A DNA stretch of 64,000 nt from Lutraria lutraria (GCA_964023205.1 OZ026833.1:33258830-33322829); one strand, 5' to 3'; numbered from the stretch's first letter, positions 1-10,549 are shown. Program-made: numbers and translations. Notes: a model not told the origin generated them from the sequence alone.

Positions 1-25
1 GCGGAGAGATCTGTCCCACTGATTT

Positions 26-52
26 GGGGGCCGTCTTGTGTCAAACACCCCC
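26..52 (+). other. Bulged hairpin in the G/C-rich head of the unit (reference copy)
   Basis: A GTGT/ACAC stem with a CAA loop (38-48) is enclosed by GGGG (26-29) pairing with CCCC (49-52), leaving an 8-base bulge on the 5' side. It is not conserved: U11, U14, U21 and U23 carry aacaacccc, which breaks the inner stem, U3 carries caccctc, and U34 and U39 have a 4-base deletion that removes the pairing. No function is assigned. Confidence 0.4.
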
Positions 53-75
53 TACGCCCCATGCTAGGTAGGAAC

Positions 76-83
76 TATATAAG
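76..83 (+). promoter_or_regulatory. Upstream TATA-like box (reference copy)
   Basis: TATATAAG lies directly after the G/C-rich head of the unit and appears intact in every unit I read. If it is a core promoter, initiation would fall about 25-30 bases downstream, close to the self-complementary GAAGACGACTTC at 99-110. No ORF or known RNA family starts there, so promoter activity is inference only. Confidence 0.3.
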
Positions 84-426
84 CGTGGATGTGTGAAAGA
101 AGACGACTTCATTGAAATGGCATTCCTTCGTTTCACATTCTCAGATTGCATTCAGTCGAGTAGATTTAAACTTGGTAATATGCGATAATTTTTATCACAC
201 CCTGAAGGTAACGAACACGCATAAACATGCATCATCGATCGACAAAGGGAAATAACCCACTTACGTATAGGAAACGCACCCGTCGAGCATATAGGACACC
301 AAGGGAACTGGATGTATTGGTCATATATCTATGTTTGTCTCTTATATTAATTTCTGCTATCGTAAAACTTGCCAAGTTTACAGTAATTTGAAACTACTCA
401 AGCGAACACGTGCACAAACACCTTGA
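84..426. other. Unique unit segment between the two TATA boxes; no gene recognised
   Basis: AT-rich sequence with no ORF that stays open across units. It holds GAAGACGACTTC (4-bp arms), the quasi-palindrome GATAATTTTTATC near 184-196, the quasi-palindrome agtaatttgaaactact near 382-398, and CACGTG near 407-412. The 64-bp duplication of U23, U34 and U39 arises in its first part. I see no match to 5S rRNA or U1-U6 snRNA. Confidence 0.6.
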
Positions 427-434
427 TATATAAG
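427..434 (+). promoter_or_regulatory. TATA-like box upstream of the tRNA-like element (reference copy)
   Basis: TATATAAG sits 31 to 24 bases before the expected first base of the tRNA-like element (458). That is the usual distance for TATA boxes that assist Pol III genes. It is retained in every unit; U17 changes only the sequence just after it (ttcag for ttccg). Spacing and conservation support a promoter role, which is not proven. Confidence 0.5.
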
Positions 435-464
435 TTCCGATTCTCGTCAGACAATGTGCCGCAA

Positions 465-475
465 TGGCGCAGTCG
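465..475 (+). promoter_or_regulatory. Pol III A box (reference copy)
   Basis: TGGCGCAGTCG matches the eukaryotic tRNA A-box consensus TRGYNNARNNG at every constrained position. In U2 it reads TGGCCCAGTCG and in U25, U28 and U36 TGGCGAAGTCG, all still within consensus. U32 and U44 read TTGC at the start, which violates the second position. Confidence 0.75.
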
Positions 476-527
476 GTTAAAGCGTCGGACATTGAAAGCT
501 TTCGAGACAGGCAGACTTTTTGTGGCG

Positions 528-538
528 GGTTCGAGGCC
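528..538 (+). promoter_or_regulatory. Pol III B box (reference copy)
   Basis: GGTTCGAGGCC fits the B-box consensus GWTCRANNC and lies 52 bases after the A box, within the range of long-variable-arm or intron-bearing tRNA genes. Two alleles dominate, GGTTCGAGGCC and GGTTCGACGCC, and U9 has GGTTCAAGGCC. All stay within consensus. Confidence 0.8.
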
Positions 539-549
539 GGCCACGGATC

Positions 550-557
550 TTTTTTTT
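550..557 (+). terminator. Pol III terminator, run of eight T (reference copy)
   Basis: Eight consecutive T on the non-template strand begin one base after the tRNA-like 3' end (ggatc) and are followed by further T-rich sequence with single A interruptions. A run of four or more T is the standard Pol III stop. The run is present in all units. Confidence 0.75.
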
Positions 558-885
558 ATTTTTATTTTTCGTTCGTTAGCGTTATACAGGCTTCAAAACA
601 TTCCGCAAACATTTGGCGTTTGTTTCTTGAAATTAAATTAAATAGAAACAGTGTATTTTGTACGTTTTGCATTAATTAATATTCATTTCTGCAATAATAG
701 CGATGTTAATCGCATTTCACGTGGGGTTACTGTAACGAAACCAGCCGTATGACTTTAGTTTGATATGTTGCGCTATGTACCAATCAAGGCTGCTGCATTG
801 TGTTATCATTGCGTGTTGGGTTATTGTCGTTGGCGTCAATATGCATATGGTACGTACGTATCTTACTGTGAATTTCATAAGCAGC
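558..885. other. Unique unit segment downstream of the tRNA-like element; no gene recognised
   Basis: T-rich tail (ATTTTTATTTTTC), then unique AT-rich sequence. It includes CAAAC..GTTTG complementarity near 605-622, a CACGTG near 718, and the alternating palindromes ATGCAT, CATATG and GTACGTAC around 841-858. A 67-72 codon ORF exists on each strand here, but the two overlap one another and run into the 82-bp subrepeats, whose length is not a multiple of three. Confidence 0.6.
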
Positions 886-1131
886 GCGTGTGTTAAAGTA
901 ACAATTTGTTTTAATATCAATTATATAGAGACTGAACATGTACGGTTACATATGTATGTAAGTCGGAGCGTGTGTTAAAGTAACAATTTGTTTTAGTATC
1001 AATTATATAGAGACTGAACATGTACGGTTACATATGTATGTAAGTCGGAGCGTGTGTTAAAGTAACAATTTATTTTAATATCAATTATAAAGAGACTGAA
1101 CATGTACGGTTACGTATGTATGTAAGTCGGA
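886..1131 (+). repeat. Three tandem 82-bp subrepeats (reference copy)
   Basis: Copies begin with gcgtgtgttaaag at 886, 968 and 1050. Copies 1 and 2 are nearly identical (attatatagag, tacatatgta), while copy 3 is distinct (tttatttt, attataaag, tacgtatgta). The inner palindrome TACATATGTA is therefore TACGTATGTA in copy 3. Most units carry three copies; U2 and U8 carry two and keep the copy-3 form as the last. Confidence 0.95.
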
Positions 1132-1369
1132 CACATGGTGAATCAGTATACATATAATTAGTTGAGTAAGTATAATAGTATGTTAGTGCATGTACATTGA
1201 TGTGCTTGCATTACCGAATTGCATTTATTTAAAAACTATCAGTCTGAGAATAGTGGAACCGACTAATCGCAGAACAATTCCAAATTGAATGAGGGAGACC
1301 AGGCACCGCATTGAAATTGTGTTTCATATATTTGCGAACTTAACAAATTAAGAATGTAAGTAAGCATGT
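1132..1369. other. Unique tail of the unit; no gene recognised
   Basis: AT-rich sequence from acacatggtgaatcag to aagtaagcatgt. No ORF, RNA fold or promoter stands out. It carries useful type markers: tatcagcctg (U9, U12, U18, U19, U21), gaataatgg (U42, U45) and gtgttacat (U24, U27, U31, U35). Confidence 0.6.
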
Positions 1370-1826
1370 GCGGAGAGATCTGTCCCACTGATTTGGGGGC
1401 CGTCTTGTGTCAAACACCCCCTACGCCCCATGCTAGGTAGGAACTATATAAGCGTGGGTGTGTGAAAGAAGACGACTTCATTGAAATGGCATTCCTTCGT
1501 TTCACATTCTCAGATTGCATTCAGTCGAGTAGATTTAAACTTGGTAATATGCGATAATTTTTATCACACCCTGAAGGTAACGAATACGCATAAACATGCA
1601 TCATCGATCGACAAAGGGAAATAACCCACTTACGTATAGGAAACGCACCCGTCGAGCATATAGGACACCAAGGGAACTGGATGTTTTGGTCATATATCTA
1701 TGTTTGTCTCTTATATTAATTTCTGCTATCGTAAAACATGCCAAGTTTACAGTAATTTGAAACTACTCAAGCGAACACGTGCACAAACCTCTTGATATAT
1801 AAGTTCCGATTCTCGTCAGACAATGT

Positions 1827-1917
1827 GCGCAATGGCCCAGTCGGTTAAAGCGTCGGACATTGAAAGCTTTCGAGACAGGCAGACTTTTTGTGGCGGGTTC
1901 GAGGCCGGCCACGGATC
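1827..1917 (+). ncRNA. tRNA-like Pol III element, copy 2
   Basis: Shortened by one C in the acceptor-position segment (GCGCAA) and with A box TGGCCCAGTCG, which still fits consensus but removes one D-stem pair. Confidence 0.55.
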
Positions 1918-2253
1918 TTTTTTTTATTTTTATTTTTCGTTCGTTAGCGTTATACAGGCTTCAAAACATTCCGCAAACATTTGGCGTTTGTTTCTTGAAA
2001 TTAAATTAAATAGGAACAGTGTATTTTGTACGTTTTGCATTAATTTATATTCATTTCTGCAATAATAGCGATGTTAATCGCATTTCACGTGGGGTTACTG
2101 TAACGAAACCAGCCGTATGACTTTAGTTTGATATGTTGCGCTATGTACCAATCAAGGCTGCTGCATTGTGTTATCATTGCGTGTTGGGTTATTGTCGTTG
2201 GCGTCAATATGCATATGGTACGTACGTATCTTACTGTGAATTTCATAAGCAGC

Positions 2254-2417
2254 GCGTGTGTTAAAGTAACAATTTGTTTTAATATCAATTATATAGAGAC
2301 TGAACATGTACGGTTACATATGTATGTAAGTCGGAGCGTGTGTTAAAGTAACCATTTATTTTAATATCAATTATAAAGAGACTGAACATGTACGGTTACG
2401 TATGTATGTAAGTCGGA
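2254..2417 (+). repeat. Two-copy 82-bp subrepeat block in U2
   Basis: gcgtgtgttaaag begins at about 2254 and 2336, and the block passes directly from the first form to the copy-3 form. It explains the 82-bp shortening of the unit. Confidence 0.93.
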
Positions 2418-2655
2418 CACATGGTGAATCAGTATACATATAATTAGTTGAGTAAGTATAATAGTATGTTAGTGCATGTACATTGATGTGCTTGCATTAC
2501 CGAATTGCATTTATTTAAAAACTATCAGTCTGAGAATAGTGGAACCGACTAATCGCAGAACAATTCCAAATTGAATGAGGGAGACCAGGCACCGCATTGA
2601 AATTGTGTTTCATATATTTGCGAACTTAACAAATTAAGAATGTAAGTAAGCATGT

Positions 2656-4023
2656 GCGGAGAGATCTGTCCCACTGATTTGGGGGCCGTCTTGTGTCAAA
2701 CACCCTCTACGCCCCATGCTAGGTAGGAACTATATAAGCGTGGGTGTGTGAAAGAAGACGACTTCATTGAAATGGCATTCCTTCGTTTCACATTCTCAGA
2801 TTGCATTCAGTCGAGTAGATTTAAACTTGGTAATATGCGATAATTTTTATCACACCCTGAAGGTAACGAACACGCATAAACATGCATCATCGATCGACAA
2901 AGGGAAATAACCCACTTACGTATAGGAAACGCACCCGTCGAGCATATAGGACACCAAGGGAACTGGATGTTTTGGTCATATATCTATGTTTGTCTCTTAT
3001 ATTAATTTCTGCTATCGTAAAACTTGCCAAGTTTACAGTAATTTGAAACTACTCAAGCGAACACGTGCACAAACACCTTGATATATAAGTTCCGATTCTC
3101 GTCAGACAATGTGCCGCAATGGCGCAGTCGGTTAAAGCGTCGGACATTGAAAGCTTTCGAGACAGGCAGACTTTTTGTGGCGGGTTCGAGGCCGGCCACG
3201 GATCTTTTTTTTATTTTTATTTTTCGTTCGTTAGCGTTATACAGGCTTCAAAACATTCCGCAACCATTTGGCGTTTGTTTCTTGAAATTAAATTAAATAG
3301 AAACAGTGTATTTTGTACGTTTTGCATTAATTAATATTCATTTCTGCAATAATAGCGATGTTAATCGCATTTCACGTGGGTTACTGTAACGAAACCAGCC
3401 GTATGACTTTAGTTTGATATGTTGCGCTATGTACCAATCAAGGCTGCTGCATTGTGTTATCATTGCGTGTTGGGTTATTGTCGTTGGCGTCAATATGCAT
3501 ATGGTACGTACGAATCTTACTGTGAATTTCATAAGCAGCGCGTGTGTTAAAGTAACAATTTGTTTTAATATCAATTATATAGAGACTGAACATGTACGGT
3601 TAAATATGTATGTAAGTCGGAGCGTGTGTTAAAGTAACAATTTGTTTTAATATCAATTATATAGAGACTGAACATGTACGGTTACATATGTATGTAAGTC
3701 GGAGCGTGTGTTAAAGTAACAATTTATTTTAATATCAATTATAAAGAGACTGAACATGTACGGTTACGTATGTATGTAAGTCGGACACATGGTGAATCAG
3801 TATACATATAATTAGTTGAGTAAGTATAATAGTATGTTAGTGCATGTACATTGATGTGCTTGCATTACCGAATTGCATTTATTTAAAAACTATCAGTCTG
3901 AGAATAGTGAAACCGACTAATCGCAGAACAATTCTAAATTGAATGAGGGAGACCAGGCACCGCATTGAAATTGTGTTTCATATATTTGCGAACTTAACAA
4001 ATTAAGAATGTAAGTAAGCATGT
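2656..4023 (+). repeat. Unit U3, 1368 bp
   Basis: One G lost in the CACGTG-flanking G run (gtgggtta near 3375). Private changes caccctctac, gtacgaatc, gttaaatatg, gtgaaaccg and attctaaat. First unit of the caaccattt group (U3-U6). Confidence 0.97.
3113..3204 (+). ncRNA. tRNA-like Pol III element, copy 3
   Basis: No change from copy 1 in the element. Confidence 0.58.
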
Positions 4024-5392
4024 GCGGAGAGATCTGTCCCACTGATTTGGGGGCCGTCTTGTGTCAAACACCCCCTACGCCCCATGCTAGGTAGGAACTA
4101 TATAAGCGTGGGTGTGTGAAAGAAGACGACTTCATTGAAATGGCATTCCTTCGTTTCACATTCTCAGATTGCATTCAGTCGAGTAGATTTAAACTTGGTA
4201 ATATGCGATAATTTTTATCACACCCTGAAGGTAACGAACACGCATAAACATGCATCATCGATCGACAAAGGGAAATAACCCACTTACGTATAGGAAACGC
4301 ACCCGTCGAGCATATAGGACACCAAGGGAACTGGATGTATTGGTCATATATCTATGTTTGTCTCTTATATTAATTTCTGCTATCGTAAAACTTGCCAAGT
4401 TTACAGTAATTTGAAACTACTCAAGCGAACACGTGCACAAACACCTTGATATATAAGTTCCGATTCTCGTCAGACAATGTGCCGCAATGGCGCAGTCGGT
4501 TAAAGCGTCGGACATTGAAAGCTTTCGAGACAGGCAGACTTTTTGTGGCGGGTTCGAGGCCGGCCACGGATCTTTTTTTTATTTTTATTTTTCGTTCGTT
4601 AGCGTTATACAGGCTTCAAAACATTCCGCAACCATTTGGCGTTTGTTTCTTGAAATTAAATTAAATAGAAACAGTGTATTTTGTACGTTTTGCATTAATT
4701 AATATTCATTTCTGCAATAATAGCGATGTTAATCGCATTTCACGTGGGGTTACTGTAACGAAACCAGCCGTATGACTTTAGTTTGATATGTTGCGCTATG
4801 TACCAATCAAGGCTGCTGCATTGTGTTATCATTGCGTGTTGGGTTATTGTCGTTGGCGTCAATATGCATATGGTACGTACGTATCTTACTGTGAATTTCA
4901 TAAGCAGCGCGTGTGTTAAAGTAACAATTTGTTTTAATATCAATTATATAGAGACTGAACATGTACGGTTACATATGTATGTAAGTCGGAGCGTGTGTTA
5001 AAGTAACAATTTGTTTTAATATCAATTATATAGAGACTGAACATGTACGGTTACATATGTATGTAAGTCGGAGCGTGTGTTAAAGTAACCATTTATTTTA
5101 ATATCAATTATAAAGAGACTGAACATGTACGGTTACGTATGTATGTAAGTCGGACACATGGTGAATCAGTATACATATAATTAGTTGAGTAAGTATAATA
5201 GTATGTTAGTGCATGTACATTGATGTGCTTGCATTACCGAATTGCATTTATTTAAAAACTATCAGTCTGAGAATAGTGGAACCGACTAATCGCAGAACAA
5301 TTCCAAATTGAATGAGGGAGACCAGGCACCGCATTGAAATTGTGTTTCATATATTTGCGAACTTAACAAATTAAGAATGTAAGTAAGCATGT
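4024..5392 (+). repeat. Unit U4, 1369 bp
   Basis: Markers gatgtatt, caaccattt and accattta in subrepeat 3. U4, U5 and U6 form a run of the same subtype, consistent with recent local duplication. Confidence 0.97.
4481..4572 (+). ncRNA. tRNA-like Pol III element, copy 4
   Basis: No change from copy 1 in the element. Confidence 0.58.
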
Positions 5393-6761
5393 GCGGAGAG
5401 ATCTGTCCCACTGATTTGGGGGCCGTCTTGTGTCAAACACCCCCTACGCCCCATGCTAGGTAGGAACTATATAAGCGTGGGTGTGTGAAAGAAGACGACT
5501 TCATTGAAATGGCATTCCTTCGTTTCACATTCTCAGATTGCATTCAGTCGAGTAGATTTAAACTTGGTAATATGCGATAATTTTTATCACACCCTGAAGG
5601 TAACGAACACGCATAAACATGCATCATCGATCGACAAAGGGAAATAACCCACTTACGTATAGGAAACGCACCCGTCGAGCATATAGGACACCAAGGGAAC
5701 TGGATGTATTGGTCATATATCTATGTTTGTCTCTTATATTAATTTCTGCTATCGTAAAACTTGCCAAGTTTACAGTAATTTGAAACTACTCAAGCGAACA
5801 CGTGCACAAACACCTTGATATATAAGTTCCGATTCTCGTCAGACAATGTGCCGCAATGGCGCAGTCGGTTAAAGCGTCGGACATTGAAAGCTTTCGAGAC
5901 AGGCAGACTTTTTGTGGCGGGTTCGAGGCCGGCCACGGATCTTTTTTTTATTTTTATTTTTCGTTCGTTAGCGTTATACAGGCTTCAAAACATTCCGCAA
6001 CCATTTGGCGTTTGTTTCTTGAAATTAAATTAAATAGAAACAGTGTATTTTGTACGTTTTGCATTAATTAATATTCATTTCTGCAATAATAGCGATGTTA
6101 ATCGCATTTCACGTGGGGTTACTGTAACGAAACCAGCCGTATGACTTTAGTTTGATATGTTGCGCTATGTACCAATCAAGGCTGCTGCATTGTGTTATCA
6201 TTGCGTGTTGGGTTATTGTCGTTGGCGTCAATATGCATATGGTACGTACGTATCTTACTGTGAATTTCATAAGCAGCGCGTGTGTTAAAGTAACAATTTG
6301 TTTTAATATCAATTATATAGAGACTGAACATGTACGGTTACATATGTATGTAAGTCGGAGCGTGTGTTAAAGTAACAATTTGTTTTAATATCAATTATAT
6401 AGAGACTGAACATGTACGGTTACATATGTATGTAAGTCGGAGCGTGTGTTAAAGTAACCATTTATTTTAATATCAATTATAAAGAGACTGAACATGTACG
6501 GTTACGTATGTATGTAAGTCGGACACATGGTGAATCAGTATACATATAATTAGTTGAGTAAGTATAATAGTATGTTAGTGCATGTACATTGATGTGCTTG
6601 CATTACCGAATTGCATTTATTTAAAAACTATCAGTCTGAGAATAGTGGAACCCACTAATCGCAGAACAATTCCAAATTGAATGAGGGAGACCAGGCACCG
6701 CATTGAAATTGTGTTTCATATATTTGCGAACTTAACAAATTAAGAATGTAAGTAAGCATGT
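5393..6761 (+). repeat. Unit U5, 1369 bp
   Basis: As U4 but with ggaacccact in the tail, shared only with U6. Confidence 0.97.
5850..5941 (+). ncRNA. tRNA-like Pol III element, copy 5
   Basis: No change from copy 1 in the element. Confidence 0.58.
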
Positions 6762-8130
6762 GCGGAGAGATCTGTCCCACTGATTTGGGGGCCGTCTTGT
6801 GTCAAACACCCCCTACGCCCCATGCTAGGTAGGAACTATATAAGCGTGGGTGTGTGAAAGAAGACGACTTCATTGAAATGGCATTCCTTCGTTTCACATT
6901 CTCAGATTGCATTCAGTCGAGTAGATTTAAACTTGGTAATATGCGATAATTTTTATCACACCCTGAAGGTAACGAACACGCATAAACATGCATCATCGAT
7001 CGACAAAGGGAAATAACCCACTTACGTATAGGAAACGCACCCGTCGAGCATATAGGACACCAAGGGAACTGGATGTATTGGTCATATATCTATGTTTGTC
7101 TCTTATATTAATTTCTGCTATCGTAAAACTTGCCAAGTTTACAGTAATTTGAAACTACTCAAGCGAACACGTGCACAAACACCTTGATATATAAGTTCCG
7201 ATTCTCGTCAGACAATGTGCCGCAATGGCGCAGTCGGTTAAAGCGTCGGACATTGAAAGCTTTCGAGACAGGCAGACTTTTTGTGGCGGGTTCGAGGCCG
7301 GCCACGGATCTTTTTTTTATTTTTATTTTTCGTTCGTTAGCGTTATACAGGCTTCAAAACATTCCGCAACCATTTGGCGTTTGTTTCTTGAAATTAAATT
7401 AAATAGAAACAGTGTATTTTGTACGTTTTGCATTAATTAATATTCATTTCTGCAATAATAGCGATGTTAATCGCATTTCACGTGGGGTTACTGTAACGAA
7501 ACCAGCCGTATGACTTTAGTTTGATATGTTGCGCTATGTACCAATCAAGGCAGCTGCATTGTGTTATCATTGCGTGTTGGGTTATTGTCGTTGGCGTCAA
7601 TATGCATATGGTACGTACGTATCTTACTGTGAATTTCATAAGCAGCGCGTGTGTTAAAGTAACAATTTGTTTTAATATCAATTATATAGAGACTGAACAT
7701 GTACGGTTACATATGTATGTAAGTCGGAGCGTGTGTTAAAGTAACAATTTGTTTTAATATCAATTATATAGAGACTGAACATGTACGGTTACATATGTAT
7801 GTAAGTCGGAGCGTGTGTTAAAGTATCCATTTATTTTAATATCAATTATAAAGAGACTGAACATATACGGTTACGTATGTATGTAAGTCGGACACATGGT
7901 GAATCAGTATACATATAATTAGTTGAGTAAGTATAATAGTATGTTAGTGCATGTACATTGATGTGCTTGCATTACCGAATTGCATTTATTTGAAAACTAT
8001 CAGTCTGAGAATAGTGGAACCCACTAATCGCAGAACAATTCCAAATTGAATGAGGGAGACCAGGCACCGCATTGTAATTGTGTTTCATATATTTGCGAAC
8101 TTAACAAATTAAGAATGTAAGTAAGCATGT
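6762..8130 (+). repeat. Unit U6, 1369 bp
   Basis: Shares ggaacccact with U5. Private changes ggcagctgc, agtatccat, gaacatatac, tttgaaaac and attgtaatt make it the most diverged of the U4-U6 run. Confidence 0.97.
7219..7310 (+). ncRNA. tRNA-like Pol III element, copy 6
   Basis: Unchanged from copy 1 although the rest of U6 is comparatively diverged. Confidence 0.58.
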
Positions 8131-9499
8131 GCGGAGAGATCTGTCCCACTGATTTGGGGGCCGTCTTGTGTCAAACACCCCCTACGCCCCATGCTAGGTA
8201 GGAACTATATAAGCGTGGGTGTGTGAAAGAAGACGACTTCATTGAAATGGCATTCCTTCGTTTCACATTCTCAGATTGCATTCAGTCGAGTAGATTTAAA
8301 CTTGGTAATATGCGATAATTTTTATCACACCCTGAAGGTAACGAACACGCATAAACATGCATCATCGATCGACAAAGGGAAATAACCCACTTACGTATAG
8401 GAAACGCACCCGTCGAGCATATAGGACACCAAGGGAACTGGATGTTTTGGTCATATATCTATGTTTGTCTCTTATATTAATTTCTGCTATCGTAAAACTT
8501 GCCAAGTTTACAGTAATTTGAAACTACTCAAGCGAACACGTGCACAAACACCTTGATATATAAGTTCCGATTCTCGTCAGACAATGTGCCGCAATGGCGC
8601 AGTCGGTTAAAGCGTCGGACATTGAAAGCTTTCGAGACAGGCAGACTTTTTGTGGCGGGTTCGAGGCCGGCCACGGATCTTTTTTTTATTTTTATTTTTC
8701 GTTCGTTAGCGTTATACAGGCTTCAAAACATTCCGCAAACACTTGGCGTTTGTTTCTTGAAATTAAATTAAATAGAAACAGTGTATTTTGTACGTTTTGC
8801 ATTAATTAATATTCATTTCTGCAATAATAGCGATGTTAATCGCATTTCACGTGGGGTTACTGTAACGAAACCAGCCGTATGACTTTAGTTTGATATGTTG
8901 CGCTATGTACCAATCAAGGCTGCTGCATTGTGTTATCATTGCGTGTTGGGTTATTGTCGTTGGCGTCAATATGCATATGGTACGTACGTATTTTACTGTG
9001 AATTTCATAAGCAGCGCGTGTGTTAAAGTAACAATTTGTTTTAATATCAATTATATAGAGACTGAACATGTACGGTTACATATGTATGTAAGTCGGAGCG
9101 TGTGTTAAAGTAACAATTTGTTTTAATATCAATTATATAGAGACTGAACATGTACGGTTACATATGTATGTAAGTCGGAGCGTGTGTTAAAGTAACCATT
9201 TATTTTAATATCAATTATAAAGAGACTGAACATGTACGGTTACGTATGTATGTAAGTCGGACACATGGTGAATCAGTATACATATAATTAGTTGAGTAAG
9301 TATAATAGTATGTTAGTGCATGTACATTGATGTGCTTGCATTACCGAATTGCATTTATTTAAAAACTATCAGTCTGAGAATAGTGGAACCGACTAATCGC
9401 AGAACAATTCCAAATTGAATGAGGGAGACCAGGCACCGCATTGAAATTGTGTTTCATATATTTGCGAACTTAACAAATTAAGAATGTAAGTAAGCATGT
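8131..9499 (+). repeat. Unit U7, 1369 bp
   Basis: First unit with caaacactt, the form that then holds to the end of the window, while still carrying accattta from the left group. Private change cgtattttac. Confidence 0.97.
8588..8679 (+). ncRNA. tRNA-like Pol III element, copy 7
   Basis: No change from copy 1 in the element. Confidence 0.58.
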
Positions 9500-9956
9500 G
9501 CGGAGAGATCTGTCCCACTGATTTGGGGGCCGTCTTGTGTCAAACACCCCCTACGCCCCATGCTAGGTAGGAACTATATAAGCGTGGGTGTGTGAAAGAA
9601 GACGACTTCATTGAAATGGCATTCCTTCGTTTCACATTCTCAGATTGCATTCAGTCGAGTAGATTTAAACTTGGTAATATGCGATAATTTTTATCACACC
9701 CTGAAGGTAACGAACACGCATAAACATGCATCATCGATCGACAAAGGGAAATAACCCACTTACGTATAGGAAACGCACCCGTCGAGCATATAGGACACCA
9801 AGGGAACTGGATGTTTTGGTCATATATCTATGTTTGTCTCTTATATTAATTTCTGCTATCGTAAAACTTGCCAAGTTTACAGTAATTTGAAACTACTCAA
9901 GCGAACACGTGCACAAACACCTTGATATATAAGTTCCGATTCTCGTCAGACAATGT

Positions 9957-10048
9957 GCCGCAATGGCGCAGTCGGTTAAAGCGTCGGACATTGAAAGCTT
10001 TCGAGACAGGCAGACTTTTTGTGGCGGGTTCGAGGCCGGCCACGGATC
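9957..10048 (+). ncRNA. tRNA-like Pol III element, copy 8
   Basis: No change from copy 1 in the element. Confidence 0.58.
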
Positions 10049-10385
10049 TTTTTTTTATTTTTATTTTTCGTTCGTTAGCGTTATACAGGCTTCAAAACAT
10101 TCCGCAAACACTTGGCGTTTGTTTCTTGAAATTAAATTAAATAGAAACAGTGTATTTTGTACGTTTTGCATTAATTAATATTCATTTCTGCAATAATAGC
10201 GATGTTAATCGCATTTCACGTGGGGTTACTGTAACGAAACCAGCCGTATGACTTTAGTTTGATATGTTGCGCTATGTACCAATCAAGGCTGCTGCACTGT
10301 GTTATCATTGCGTGTTGGGTTATTGTCGTTGGCGTCAATATGCATATGGTACGTACGTATCTTACTGTGAATTTCATAAGCAGCG

Positions 10386-10549
10386 CGTGTGTTAAAGTAA
10401 CAATTTGTTTTAATATCAATTATATAGAGACTGAACATGTACGGTTACATATGTATGTAAGTCGGAGCGTGTGTTAAAGTAACAATTTATTTTAATATCA
10501 ATTATAAAGAGACTGAACATGTACGGTTACGTATGTATGTAAGTCGGAC
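10386..10549 (+). repeat. Two-copy 82-bp subrepeat block in U8
   Basis: Same two-copy structure as in U2 but with acaattta rather than accattta in the last copy. Confidence 0.93.

Larger units (their letters stand above)
458..549 (+). ncRNA. tRNA-like Pol III element, copy 1 (reference description)
   Basis: Seen in the sequence: an acceptor-position 7-mer GCCGCAA (458-464); a D-arm with GCGC pairing to GCGT (one G-U); an anticodon-type stem TCGGA/TTCGA (five pairs, one G-U) closing an 11-base loop instead of 7; a long variable region; and a T-arm GCGGG/CCGGC with one G-G mismatch around loop TTCGAGG. The 3' side of the T-arm continues so that GTGGC pairs with GCCAC, giving an extended hairpin of eight pairing positions. 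The acceptor 5' strand does not pair with the 3' end CACGGAT. Length (about 92 bases) and the wide A-B spacing recall Leu/Ser-type tRNAs, but no anticodon can be assigned with confidence. Interpretation: a tRNA-derived Pol III unit, either a SINE-type head, a decayed tRNA gene, or a distinct small RNA. Transcription is inferred from the boxes, the upstream TATA and the T run. Confidence 0.6.
1..1369 (+). repeat. Unit U1, 1369 bp
   Basis: Reference copy. Private change gcgtggatg after the upstream TATA (gcgtgggtg elsewhere). Carries gatgtatt near 311 like U4-U6, and caaacattt near 607 like U2. Its second subrepeat has ttttagtat for ttttaatat. Confidence 0.97.
1370..2655 (+). repeat. Unit U2, 1286 bp, one 82-bp subrepeat missing
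   Basis: Only two 82-bp subrepeats (2254-2417); the last is the copy-3 form with accattta. One C is lost just before the tRNA-like element. Other private changes: acaaacctc before the TATA, gaatacgc, aaacatgcc and taggaacag. Confidence 0.97.

Noticed and set aside
511..546. Sm-like site (ACTTTTTG) followed by a 3' hairpin, as in U-snRNAs
   Set aside because: The hairpin is the T-arm with the B box, and the T run is the variable region of the tRNA-like element; the tRNA-derived reading explains more of the sequence.
458..549. Functional tRNA gene with anticodon GAA (Phe) or a Leu/Ser tRNA
   Set aside because: The TTGAA of the loop suggests GAA, but the loop is 11 bases, the acceptor stem does not pair and no discriminator/CCA-ready end is evident. 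I keep only tRNA-like.
423..641. 72-codon ORF repeated in most units, overlapping a 71-codon ORF in another frame
   Set aside because: Both pass through the tRNA-like element and its T run. They are lost in some units by single-base changes, and the two frames are equally preserved, as expected from DNA-level homogenisation rather than coding selection.
407..723. CACGTG E-box pairs (near 407 and 718) as regulatory sites
   Set aside because: Six-base palindromes are expected by chance in 1.4 kb, and U40 has lost one without other change.
717..978. 67-codon ORF on the minus strand and 72-codon ORF on the plus strand over the same DNA
   Set aside because: They overlap each other on opposite strands and end inside the 82-bp subrepeats, whose length shifts the frame. 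No recognisable domain; one or other is interrupted in U24, U26 and others.
886..1131. CRISPR-like array
   Set aside because: The 82-bp copies are contiguous with no unique spacers, and there are only three.
1..1369. Transposon with terminal repeats as the array unit
   Set aside because: No terminal inverted repeats, target-site duplication, transposase or reverse transcriptase reading frame is visible; the unit boundaries are arbitrary in a seamless array.
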